From Caenorhabditis remanei (Eukaryota > Nematoda > Chromadorea > Rhabditida > Rhabditidae), in NCBI RefSeq assembly GCF_010183535.1, contig NC_071329.1:1488001-1552000 (forward strand): 64,000 bases of DNA. Direction: 5' to 3'. Both the position numbers and the translations under genes were made by a program. The notes under the pieces were generated by a model. It was not told where the DNA came from. It did not search any database and saw nothing but the letters and a program-made list of their open reading frames with translations. Numbering within the stretch: position 1 is the stretch's first letter; the number at the start of each line of letters is the position of its first letter. Below are positions 27,901-37,327 of the stretch, one piece after another.

Positions 27901-30900
27901 CGGGACATTCTAAAATGGCAAGGTTTTAAAATGTCCTAGTTTTAAAACGTTGGTGTTTAAAACTTGCTTAAAATCTCTCCGTTACTAATATACCATTTTC
28001 GAAATACATTGGTTCTAACATGTCTAATTTTGATAGTTTCTAAATGATCCAGTTTTGAAAAGTCTAGTTGCAAACCGTCTCGGTTTTTAAATGTCCTGCT
28101 TAACAACTTTTTCTAAAAATATTGAATTTTGAAACACTTGAAAACTTTGGTTTCAAAATGTCCTGTCCTTAATTTTATATTTTTAGACCCTCTAAACCCC
28201 TTACCACCCTAATCAAAATGTCAAACAAAAGTTTCCTTAAGCACACATAAAAATATTCCTTATCAGCACTGTCTTTTTGACCATTATTTCTATTCCAACA
28301 CTCCTAAATGTAGCCTATTAAATTTCCAGCTGCGGCATTCTCAACCTAATCTGCAAATTTCAAATCCAGCCGAACCAGCTGCTCAATATAGTTGTGAATA
28401 AAATTGATATGGTATTCAAATTTAGATTTTAACATTTTCTCAATGATTTTTGAATTCCAGCAATCCAATCTTATCAGTTTCCTGTACCGCGGTGGCAGTC
28501 AGTCACCCGATGTGTATATCAATGGGTGTTCTGAAACGCTGAGTTTAGGCGGGTGCTCTTATGGATCTCAGTATTCGACGGACACACGTGGCAACTCGTT
28601 TGCCGACTCGATTTGTATATGTCATTCGATTGTGGCGAGTTGCTTTTTGTCGTCCAATGATACTTGGTAAATGTTTATTGGATTAGGGGACTAGAAACTC
28701 AAAAAATTGATTCCTAGGCCATGCTACATGCGAAAAGAACTTTAGAAAACAGGCTGAAAAGCTGAAGACGTGAGAATTCTGAATCTGTTGAAAACATTTT
28801 TCATTAACACCAAAAAATACTGTAACCTTGTTCATTTTTGTTCTAGAAAAAGTTTTTCTGAATCTGAATTCTATTATTTCTGTCCGCGCAAATTTGAACC
28901 GAGATACAGATTATTCAAGATTAAAATCACTGTAACTTGGTTCATTTCAATGTTAGACATGTTTTGAATACAGATTCAGAATCCTTATGACTTCCGCATT
29001 CTAAAAATATATATTTCAAAAGCTGAAAATGTAAGGATTCTGAATCTGAACTTAAATTTTTGTTAGGACGAATTTGAATCGAGATACAATTGAATCTCTT
29101 GCAAAAATCTAAAAACAGTTTCGTACTTCTCACGCCTTTAGCTCCTTGTCTAAAAAACACAAATATTAATTCCAGCATTAGCAACCGCCCATTCTGGAAC
29201 TACGACCCAACATCAGATTCTACAACTTTGGCAATTCCAAGCACCTCCAGGTTAACCACTAGCACGGAAGCTTCCACTACTACAGTAACCACTACGGTAG
29301 CCAAGACTACAGTACCCACGACCACTACAGTAGCCACAACAACTACAGTACCCACAACGACAAAGCTTACAACGACTACTGTAGCCACCACTACAGTACC
29401 CAAGACTACTGTAGCCACAACAACAACAAAGCTTATCACGACTACAGTAACCACCACCAAGCCAACTACAAGCAGCACTAGCACGACCACAACAACTACT
29501 TCTACTACGTGTGATAGTTGACACTCAATTAAGACCAATTAAAAAATTAATTGCTTGTTACAGAACGGTGAGGAACTCCACGAATGCCACGTCATCTTCG
29601 ACGACGTCACCGCCTACTACGACGACACCGGACATGTTTGTGCCGACGCTGAAAAATTTGAGCGATGTTAGTAAGAATTAATCGGATTAATTGAAACTCT
29701 TGAGCGGAAGCGTGTTAATTTGGTCAAAGATTTTTTTGTGAGAGACCTACAGTAAGACTTTCAGAGTGGTGTCGGGATTAATAACGTGTCTACCGTACTC
29801 AACGAGACACTGGTCTACTCGAAAATCGGTGTCAACCTGAACGCCACACAAGTCATGGAAATATCGACGATTCTTATCAATGCGGCAAATGTGCCCGGAT
29901 TGAAAGCCGAGGTGAGGTTAGTAGGAAGTGCAAAAAAGCAAACAAAATTAGAGTAGTACTGTAGTTATGACACTTTTTAGAACTCCTGGTCAATCTTACG
30001 GAATTTGGATAACATGTTGTATGTGACACCGACGACGATGTATCAGAGTGGGAACTCGGCGCAGAGGTAGGTCAAATTTTTTTTAAATACTTCAAAATTG
30101 GAAAACTCCCAGATCTAAAATACGAGAACAATTTTTCACTAACCGCGTCCTTAGTAAAATAGTTAGTCCTTTGACTCTATAAAACGTTAAGCATTCATAA
30201 ACATTGCTGTACAACTGACATGAAAAAGTAATCGCCCATCCTATAACATTAACAATTCATCTGTCTTCCATTTGGCGTGACGTCGGCGCGTTCTTGGAAA
30301 GTGTTTTTGCTGTTTTTAGGTAGTCACGGCGAATAATGCATTTTCACGCCTTTTTTCACAAAAATATAAATTGGCTGGCGTGACGTTGGCGCGTTCTAAA
30401 TAAGAAAAAGCTAGGAAAGTTTTGAAGATGCTTGAAGAAGGTTTTTGTGAGTTTTAGGGGATTTTTCGTGATTTTTTGAGTGGTCTAAGTTTTGAAAAGT
30501 GAGAAAGTTAGGTCATATTATCAAAAAATTTAAACTAGCTTATGACAAAGATGACAAAAATATAAAAAGCTGAAGTCATTGTGTCTTGGTTCATTTTGAG
30601 GGTAGAAAAATGTTGAATATAGATTCAAAATCCTCACATTTTTAGCTTTCAAATTATATAATTTTGGAAATCTGAAGACGTCAGGATTTTGAATCTATTT
30701 TCAAAATTTGGCTAACACAAAACAAACCGAGTTACGAAGCTTTTAGTCTTGCAAGTTTTTTTTCGTTAAGACTAGTTCCGTTGTATGTCGGTTCATTTTA
30801 TCGATATTTTTTCATTAAAATACAATTTAAAAGCTTAAAACGTGAGGAATCTGAATCTGTTTTCAAAAACTGCATAGGACAAGAATGAGCCAGTTTACGT

Positions 30901-33900
30901 TGACAGGGAAGACCCCTAACTTGAAACCTCCGTATCTCGGCCAGTTTTCACTTTTTCAAAATTAAAACCTAGATTCAGCATCCTCAGCTTTCTCAATATA
31001 TCAATTTATATGCAAAAAATTTCAGAGTGCTCGACAGCCTTGGCACTATGGTCGACAATACAGTAGACCAGCGGATAGAGTACCTCGAAGGCTCAAATTT
31101 AGGGTTTAGCTCCAAAAAAATCGATTGTTCGAATCTAGGAACAGATGATGGTCTGCTGGATCTTGGCACTAAATTTGAGCTTATCAATTCCACGGATTCT
31201 CTAGGGAAGTGGCATTCTATACTAGTGCCGTTATCCGAATTATGTAGCACACAGTCTTGTAAGTTTCCCATTGGACGCATCCGTCCTAAATTTTGAGTTA
31301 CAGTATCCCATGTCTACTTTACTATCTACCGTGACACCTCGCTGTTTGTCGGGCAGCAACAATATCGAAGTTACAGTGGAACTAATCATCCGATATCTTC
31401 GGGACAAGCGGGCACTTATACACCACCGCCAAGATATAAGAGATCTGTGGAGGAGGAGGAAGGAGAAGAAGTTATGAATGTTACTAGTCGTGAGTTTTTA
31501 TTTTTGGTGTTTTTAGTTAGTATGGCTAGAAAGCTTACGACGTGAGGATTCTAAATCAGTTAAAAATTTTTGAAAAAAGTGAAAACTGAGCGAGTTACAT
31601 GGTTTTACTGAAAAAGTTTGCTAAACGTAAAATTGTGCAATATCCAAAGTTCTTGTTTGAAATTCATATGATCAGATAGCTGACGTCATGAGGATTCTGA
31701 ATATGTTTTTCAAATTTAATAAAAGCCACAGCTAGGTAAGTTACGAGGATTTTAGTTTTTACAAAAAATCAGTAAGACTAAAGCCCCTGCAACTTGGTTC
31801 ATTTTTGTCCTAGCTAAATTCAAAAAACAGATTCAGAATCCCCACATCTTCAACTTTCTAGTAATATATAATTCAGGAACTGGGAAACGTGAAGAGTCAG
31901 AATTTGTTTTTAAAATTCAATAAAAATTAAAACTGGGTGCTAGGTAAGTTACAAGGATTTCTGTTTTAACAAAAAATCAGTAAGACTAAAACCCCTGCAA
32001 CTTAGTTTGTTTTTGTACTAGCTGAATTCTGAAAGCAGATTCAGAATTCTCACGTCATGACCTTTAAACTAATTCAAACCCCCATTTCCAGAAACCGTAC
32101 CACTCACGCCTTGCGCCCGTCAAACCTCCCTTCCCACCACTCCCGTCATGAGTGCTACCGTACTCAATAACGGTGTCGCCGTGTCTGTCGCCTCGACATC
32201 CGACGTCACAATGGCTCTACTCCGGTTCAATGTCTCCACTTTGTTAAGACCATTACACGGAAACTTAAAAGTGACATGGTGGGATGTGGGGCGACGTCAA
32301 TGGGCGGATACCAGGCAATGTGAGATTGTTTCGGATTCCGACGGGATTCTGGAGGCGAAGTGTACACATCTCACGGACTTTGCGATTATAGTGGTAGGCC
32401 GCGGCCCATTTAAACAAAAAATTCAAATTTTACTTCAGGATGCCGCTCTAAACGACCCGAATGTCTGTGACAACGCTCTTATCACCCTTGGCTATGTTGT
32501 CAACGGCCTATCAATCTTCTCTTTAATATTCCTCACATTTTTCAGTATCGCTGCTTAGTAAGTCCTTTTCTACCGTACCTACAGTAACCCTACCTAATTA
32601 CAGTATCCCCTCTCTGTCCAACAGTCGTCTCTACAGCTACGTGCGTGGTCATAACCTGGCTCGTCGTGACTTTCTGGCACTCGCCTATCACTTTGATCTT
32701 CTCCTATTCTACGTGTTCTTCACCGTGTTCTCAAACCAGTATATCTCAGGAACAATGTGCACACCGATGGCTGCAGTCATGTACGCGTTGCTCTTGTGCT
32801 CTCTTCTCTTAACAATCTTCCAAGCCCTACGCAATATTGTTGTCTTTCTCCCATCTACCGTATACCATATCCTTAAAATCCTTCTAAGCACACCAGCGGT
32901 TCTCTCTATTTCAGTTGGTAGGTCAAACCAACATAATCAAAAAAACGTGATTCAAATTCTGATTCTTATTTCAGCCATCCCCTTCACCCTATCAATTTTT
33001 CTGCTAGTCTTCACAAAATTCTTCGACCGCCAAGATTGTTTCTGTTGGGTACGACCGGACTATGTGGTTGCGGCGATTATCATACCGGTTACTGTACTAT
33101 TGTTTAGTACGGTGGTTTGCACAAGTTTTATGATATACAAAGTGTTTTGCGGGATGAAGAGGAAGTTTAGTCAGGGGGTGAGTTTTTTTTTTTTTTGAAA
33201 AATTTCGAAGAAATTGTAAGTGAACAAGCCAAAACTGGGAATATACATAAAGATACATGATTCAAAATGTAAAATCGTGGAGATTCGGAATCTAGTTTGA
33301 AAGTTTGGGCTTCGAGCCTAGCCGACGTTTTTTGGCAATACTAAAACTCTTGTATCTCCGTTTATTTTGATAGTAGGAAAATTTTGAAAACATATTCAGA
33401 ATGCTCACATCTTCAGCTTTTGAATAATATATTTTTAGAAAGCTGAAGTCGTATGGATTCTGAATCTGTATTTAAAATCTGACTAGCATTGAAATGAACC
33501 AAGTTACAATGAACTTTATCTTCTAAGTCCTGTATCTCAGTTCACTGTAATCGTAGAATTATTTCAACAAGAGAATCATACTGCAAACCTTGTATCTCGG
33601 TACGAAGTCGCCCAAACAAAAATTTCAGTCGAGATTCAGAATTCTCACGTTTTCAGCTTTTTATCACAACATTTTTTTAAATTTTTTATATCTAAGCAGG
33701 GATGGAATAAACAGGAATAATAAGGCTTTTTAAAAAATATCTAAGCAGTGATGGAATAATAAGGCTTATTTCACAGTGGTATTAAATAAATTAGGTTGTT
33801 TAGTACACCGCTCTCAGTTAAAGAACAAGAAAGAGGAGTGATAAGAACTTTTAACCAAAAAGAAATCAATTCTATATAATTAAAAAAGTAATCGGCAACA

Positions 33901-36900
33901 TTTTCTAAATCTGAACTATGAGCCGCCAAATTTTTCTTGTAAGTCAGAAAGATGATTTAGAAGGTAACCAATAGAACATGGTTTAAAAAGTACCTAGCAA
34001 AAAATAAAATTTTTCTGAATCTGTTTTCAACTTTTGTTTAGCATCAGAAGGAGCTAAGTTACACAGGTTTACACAAAATTTACCGCTACTTCAACAATTA
34101 TAAAACAGAGTGTTTTAAATATCCTCCACAACCTACAAAATCTTACAGGGCCACCACTACGATCCGAACGTCATAACGAAAATAGTGTCGATTGTCGTGA
34201 TGCAGATTTCTCTTGGCCTTCCATGGGTCCTTCAATTCGGCACCCTCTACTCCCCTTACACCACATTCTGGCACTACCTATTCACTATAGTCTTAGGGTC
34301 ACAAGGCACTATACTCTTCTTGATTTTTCTGTACAAGAGGTATAGAGCATGGCAATCGGAGAGTATGCTCAAGTCGAGGGAGCCAAGTTTTAAAGATCGG
34401 AGTAAGAAAAAGTTGGCAAAGAAGGAAGATAGTTTAGGATCAAGTACGGATACTTTTAACGAATATTGATTTACGTTTTTTGAGATTTTTGAGATGATTT
34501 TTGTATATACTTGAATAAATGAATAAACGTACTTGGTGATTGAAGTGAGTGGTGGTGGTGCGATTTGTTGTTGTTGTTGGTCGGCTCGTTTTGGAGCAAT
34601 TGGGGTGAGAGGCCTAGAAATAGTAAGATTTGGGTTTGCGTCGCGGTTGCGTAGCGGTTAGTGTTTGTAATGGCGGGAAGCGGAAGGCAGTATAAAATTT
34701 CATTTTTTAGATGATGATTTTTTCCATATTTTGTTGTAACATATCTGATACTGAGATACTTAGTAATTGCGAACTATTAAAAAAATCACTTGAAATTAGA
34801 CCACGCCCCTAAATATGGTAACTGTGTGCCCCGATTCCAATACATCAATCTATAAAAGCAGATTAAAGGTAGCTGGTTCAATAAAAACCTCTATTTTTAG
34901 GACGGAGCATAAAATTTTAATGAAAATTGAAAGACCGATTCGGCAGTATTATTTTCAAAAAGTACGCCCAAAAATTTTGACCGTGCGGCGCGGTTGCGTT
35001 GCGGTCGACCTAATGATGTTAAACCCTCCACAGATCTCTTATACGTATAGAGCCCCAGCCTTCTTCCGCAGCCGCGCTCTATTGATAACGCTATTACGAT
35101 TTGTCATGACGGTGAACATTAGAATTTTTACGCAATTTTTCAAAATTCGCGCTCTCTCCCAAACAAAAACTCACTGATGCTGTGCTCCTGTACTATGACT
35201 CTCATACGAGATATGAGATGCCGGTGCGAAGTGATCGTAAGCCTTCTGGGAGCTCGACAAGTCGGTGTTGGAATCTCCTCCAGCTTCATGGTCGAGAAGT
35301 TTCTTGATTCGATCCGCTTCCAACAACGCTTTTTCTTTCTCCCAGTCTTGGAGCGCGCGTTCGTCCTGCTCACTAAGCCTCTTCTCCCTTGTCAACTTTC
35401 TCGGTGCAACCGGTTGGAATGCACCAGCAGCCTGTTGCTCAGCAATCAGAGCTCGTGCTCCTGGCGACAGTTGGGAGATGTCCACAAATTGTTGTTGCTC
35501 GTAACGAGCACGGGCTCCCGGGGATAGCTGGGAGAAGTCAAAGTACTGTTGTGACTGTTGCGGCTGGATTTGGAGTCCGAGAGGTTGTTGGAATTGTTGG
35601 AATGCTCCTTGTTGTTGAAGTTGTTGATGTTGGAGCTGCTGGTGCTGAAGCTGTTGAATCTGAGCAGGAGTCTTCTGTCCGAGTTGCCCAAGTTGCTCGG
35701 TGATCTGATTAATTCTCTGATCTGCTGGAACATCATAGATATCGAATTCCTGAAGCAACTGTTGATCCGTCGGACTAATCGGAGCAGGTTGCTTATGTTG
35801 TGGGACTGGTGGTGGTGGTTGTTGTTGAGCATAATATTGCTCCGCCGCCTTTTTTAGATGTGGTGGAACGTGCTCAAAGTCGTGAGAGAATGGAGAGTCC
35901 GGAGCGATCGAAGGAATCTGCTCGAATAGGGTAGAGTCTCGGGATGTTGGGGAGAGATCCATGTTCTTGGTTTGATGGAGATGACTGTCGACGGAGGAGA
36001 TCACCGTGTCGAACTTTTCTTTGGTGGCGTCGATGGCGTGGCTGGAAATTAAATGTTTTTAAACTTGGGAATTTGTAGGTCTAAAATCTGCGAAAATTTT
36101 AGAAAAATCAGCTAAAATCCTGGATTTCAGTTTTTTTCTTGCTAAGACAGTTCCAAATTGCTGAAAATCTGTGAAAAATGTCTTCAAATTGAGCGGAAAT
36201 CGGCAAAATAGTACGAGAATAGTTAACTTTGAGTTTTCGGATTGAAAACTAGGTTTTAACGCTAAAATTGGCTAAAAATAGCTTAAAATCTGGATTCTGA
36301 GATTCTAGATGGCTAAAATTTTTTTTTTGAAGTTTAGGCTACGCGTCGCGGTTGCGTTGCGGTCAAAACTGAATCTCAAACTTCCGGGACGGGCGGAAGG
36401 CGGAACGTGGAATGAAAAAGTGCCAAAAACGGATGGCGCAATAAAAATCCATTTCAGAAAACGATTTTGGCTTTATTTTGTTGTTAAAAACCCCTAAAAT
36501 GGTTCAATTTGTGTGAAATTTTGGTTTTTGGTAAAACCTGATAGCTTTGCTGTAAAAAACCTCAAAAATAACGGTAAATTCGAGTAGGGAACACATTTTC
36601 CAAGCTGATATCCTCTAGATAGAAGGTGAAAGGCGGAATTCCACTCAAACCTGCTCCCGGACTTGATACAAAGTCTTATAGACCGCCCGTCATGGTGAAT
36701 TTTGAATTTTGACCGCGCGTCGCGGGTGCGCAGCGGCTCCAAGGAACTATGACTGGTTCATTTTGAAGTTTCCGGTTTTAAGCAGAAACCTAAAATCCTA
36801 CAAACATTGCTCATTTTCAAGATTGCGCAGCGTTTCATGAAAAAATACTTACCCAACATTCAAATCAACTTCCAAACTTGGGAACTTGTTAGCCGCTTGC

Positions 36901-37327
36901 TCCGCAAAATGTTGCACATTATTTTGAACATTGTGCACTTGATCTTTCAGATATTGGTCCGCTTCACGCATCAGCTCTTCAGCGCTTTCCGGGACGTGTT
37001 GCTGAAATTTTTGGAATAATTTTTTTTGAAAAAGACCGTTAAGCATACCACTGTCTGCTTGACATCTTGCAATTTATGACTGGCTGCCGCCAGTACTTGT
37101 TCTACCGAAGTTTGTGCCTGCTCTTCCGATTTCTCGTCGTCTTTGTTGTCTCCTCCAGATTCTTTTTTGTTCTTGTCATCCAGAAGTTTGAAGAAATAGT
37201 AGACGAAAGCGATGGCGCCAATAGTGAGCAGATAACGAGTGAAGCCGGAGAAGACGAGGAAATGCTCCGGCTCCGGGCATTCCTCCCACTCGTCTGGGTC
37301 ATACCCGAGACGCGCGTCGAACACCAT
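6932..37327 (-). CDS. cpna-1: Atypical copine-domain membrane protein, CPNA-1-like
   Basis: Ten exons, 5' to 3': 37049-37327, 36853-37001, 35175-36041, 10660-11615, 10061-10107, 9775-9822, 8280-8879, 7269-7406, 7078-7223, 6932-7019. All phases agree and give about 1,105 aa, close to the ~1,100 aa I recall for C. elegans CPNA-1. Residues ~31-50 form a single TM segment. Residues ~140-780 are Gln/Pro-rich and disordered, with repeated ISQLSPGAR and ISPT-x-LQE motifs. Residues ~862-1,100 match a copine A domain: FGIDYTASN (MIDAS-like D868/T870/S872), NPYQQVI, GPTNFAP and the IIVVGVGDG strand. In C. elegans, CPNA-1 sits at muscle integrin attachment sites (dense bodies and M-lines) and is needed for myofilament stability; a similar role here is inference. 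No C2 domains were seen, as expected for atypical copines. The 23.6-kb third intron hosts two plus-strand receptor genes. Joining the two halves rests on phase, composition and total length; two separate genes remain possible. Confidence 0.82.
7744..8160. repeat. Four-copy GC-rich motif array in a copine-gene intron
   Basis: Four copies of a ~28-bp motif with core GCGTCGCGGTTGCG, mostly preceded by 'ttttgac' and followed by 'gcggtc', start near 7744, 7841, 7991 and 8132. The intervening DNA is AT-rich and also partly repeated ('aaaacgcgctaatt', 'ttacaagcca'). Single copies occur elsewhere, for example near 13050, 18660, 23505, 24190, 34635, 34980, 36345, 36715 and 57720. Confidence 0.7.
10243..10558. 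repeat. Palindromic MITE-like repeat (family PAL-B)
   Basis: The terminal inverted repeats are TAACTAGG (10243..10250) and CCTAGTTA (10551..10558). The inner arms 'gaccaatatcattgaaaagctg' and 'cagttcttcaatggtatagg' pair imperfectly. The repeat lies in a copine-gene intron and shares its arms with 5872..6212. Confidence 0.75.
11616..13605. other. Left part of giant copine intron / 5' flank of receptor A
   Basis: No coding exon was recognised here on either strand. The stretch contains dispersed 'gattctgaatctg' repeat pieces (11640..12050) and GCG-rich motif copies near 13050 and 13160. A pyrimidine-rich block (13330..13530) has GATA-type CTTATCA sites near 13396 and 13438 and a splice acceptor (ttctttcag) ending at 13534. 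That acceptor could receive a spliced leader for receptor A. Promoter function is inferred from position only. Confidence 0.5.
13606..25658 (+). CDS. Adhesion-type GPCR A with six novel Cys-rich modules
   Basis: Eighteen exons give about 1,809 aa: 13606-13829, 14762-15049, 15258-15530, 16103-16393, 16442-16729, 17380-17649, 17783-18061, 18106-18348, 19004-19285, 19331-19630, 19944-20582, 20633-20774, 21296-21634, 22344-22811, 22852-23123, 23171-23389, 24238-24643, 25452-25658. The signal peptide is at 1-19. Six modules follow (~20-171, 172-359, 360-545, 546-719, 720-913, 914-1126). Most have MNC-type cysteines, V-x-GC and D-x-[VM]-C-x-C, and each ends at a W-C that leads into a WW motif. Thr-rich linkers separate several modules. 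A GAIN-like region (~1,174-1,500) holds a furin-type RDKR (1372-1375) and a GPS-like HLT (cleavage L1486/T1487). Seven hydrophobic segments follow, with the family-B style CWVRPDY before TM5. The 40-nt intron 22812-22851 is supported by exact length match to receptor B. The role is probably a surface sensor of an unknown ligand. AATAAA lies at 25796..25801. The gene is nested antisense in the copine intron. I do not recognise the module. Confidence 0.85.
14006..14404. repeat. Five-copy TGGCGC..GACGCG motif array in receptor A intron 1
   Basis: Copies start at 14006, 14084, 14158, 14253 and 14384 with consensus TGGCGCACCTTTGACGCG. Spacing is 74-131 bp, with unrelated AT-rich DNA between. Single or paired copies occur near 15660 and 15745, 30272 and 30375, 44315 (reverse) and 63724..63936 (reverse). 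The motif is a loose dyad (GGCGC / GCGCC-like ends). Confidence 0.75.
14453..14739. repeat. Palindromic repeat in receptor A intron 1
   Basis: The left arm 'cttaagaatttggtccctg' and 'atactttcgagacc' pair with the right-arm 'gtctcgaaagtat' and 'cggtcaaacccttaag'. The centre includes 'gagtcgagttatgactcgtc', reminiscent of the centre of family PAL-A, so the two families may be related. Confidence 0.65.
17831..17875 (+). repeat. 15-bp minisatellite coding a Ser/Thr linker
   Basis: Three near-identical 15-bp units 'tccacatctacagta' are read in frame as S-T-S-T-V. They form part of the linker before module 4 of receptor A. Because the unit is a multiple of three, copy number can change without breaking the frame. 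Confidence 0.75.
19986..20130 (+). repeat. Thr-rich coding low-complexity tract, receptor A module 6
   Basis: About 45 codons are almost all Thr (ACA/ACC/ACT) with scattered Val, Ala, Pro and Lys. They precede the last Cys-rich module. Such tracts are expected to be O-glycosylated, mucin-like spacers. A comparable tract lies in receptor B at 29270..29510. Confidence 0.8.
22000..22310. repeat. Palindromic MITE-like repeat (family PAL-C), with a half copy just upstream
   Basis: 'cgcgtaattatcttcaaact..gctgaaaagtatac' mirrors 'gtatatttttcacc..agcgaaatacgtgccgg'. The core includes 'ggtccggatga' and 'gccatccgaacc'. A partial copy precedes it at about 21650..21840. Other members lie at 24000..24175 (half), 24760..25270, 27174..27504, 39540..39750 and 52446..52690. 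Confidence 0.65.
24760..25270. repeat. PAL-C repeat interrupted by a GGGCC-rich element
   Basis: The left half ('gggcgtaactcacttcaatc..gctgaaaattatacc') and the right half ('tatattttttagctcatag..gaagcaagttacg') of a PAL-C palindrome are separated by about 250 bp. The insert begins with 'gggccaggccgg' and 'cccggcccgac', resembling the hAT-like element at 47782..48152. This suggests one repeat inserted into another. Confidence 0.55.
25659..26902. other. Spacer between receptors A and B
   Basis: It contains the 3' UTR of A (AATAAA 25796..25801), a PAL-D fragment near 25990, a palindrome at 26268..26422 and a pyrimidine-rich block (26760..26880) just before receptor B. The B flank has a GATA-type CTTATCA near 26800. 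No gene was seen. Confidence 0.6.
26268..26422. repeat. Small palindrome with ~25-bp inverted arms
   Basis: 'ggagtcctctcggacaagat' (from about 26270) is mirrored by 'atcttgtccgagaggacta' (to about 26416). Inner arms 'tttttccaacatttg' and 'aatttgttggaaaaa' also pair. It is probably a short MITE. Confidence 0.75.
26903..34469 (+). CDS. Adhesion-type GPCR B, paralogue of receptor A
   Basis: Fourteen exons give about 949 aa: 26903-27138, 28330-28411, 28461-28666, 29176-29508, 29564-29666, 29765-29911, 29981-30066, 31026-31258, 31304-31489, 32092-32393, 32439-32557, 32625-32917, 32975-33177, 34149-34469. The signal peptide is at ~1-21. A single degenerate copy of the receptor-A module (~22-175) keeps D-x-I-C-x-C and the terminal W-C but lacks the MNC cysteines. 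A long Thr-rich tract follows, then a GAIN-like region with RYKR (519-522), acidic residues and a GPS-like HLT (L631/T632). Seven TM segments include CWVRPDY before TM5. The 45-nt intron 32394-32438 is in frame; removing it makes the length match receptor A exactly. AATAAA signals lie at 34514 and 34522. Receptor B lies 1.2 kb after receptor A in the same copine intron and arose by tandem duplication. The ligand is unknown. Confidence 0.83.
27174..27504. repeat. PAL-C MITE with perfect terminal arms in receptor B intron 1
   Basis: The ends are CATACTTGCAAA (27174) and TTTGCAAGTATG (to 27504). The arms continue as 'ccgggccg..cgcgtaactcgcgtc' against 'gtgagttacgcgccggcccg'. The flanking bases are TTC on both sides, a possible 3-bp target duplication that could be chance. 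Nothing is coded. Confidence 0.8.
29270..29510 (+). repeat. Thr-rich coding tract in receptor B
   Basis: About 80 codons are dominated by Thr with Val, Ala, Pro and Lys, built from repeats of 'actacagta(c/g)cc'. They form a mucin-like stalk between the degenerate module and the GAIN-like region. It ends at the donor 29509 (gtgtga). Confidence 0.8.
34533..34613 (-). CDS. Possible 81-nt cassette exon of the copine gene
   Basis: On the minus strand a TTTCTAG acceptor (34614) and a GTACGT donor (34532) bound an open 81-nt block. It fits the phase of the flanking copine exons, starting after two leftover bases and ending with two. It would insert 27 residues rich in Gln and Pro ([17 protein letters not shown]), like the neighbouring disordered region. 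Skipping or including it keeps frame. It lies only 6 nt from the poly(A) signal of receptor B, so the two transcripts would overlap tail to exon. Without RNA evidence this is a candidate only; the 1,105-aa form without it better fits the expected length. Confidence 0.35.

Noticed and set aside
29200..29538. Val-rich and Cys/Gly/Ser-rich minus-strand frames
   Set aside because: Complement of the Thr-rich coding tract of receptor B. No independent support.
35177..35857. Several plus-strand open frames rich in Leu, Val and Glu
   Set aside because: Complement of CAG/CAA-rich copine coding sequence (exon 35175-36041). Repetitive codons leave other frames open by chance.
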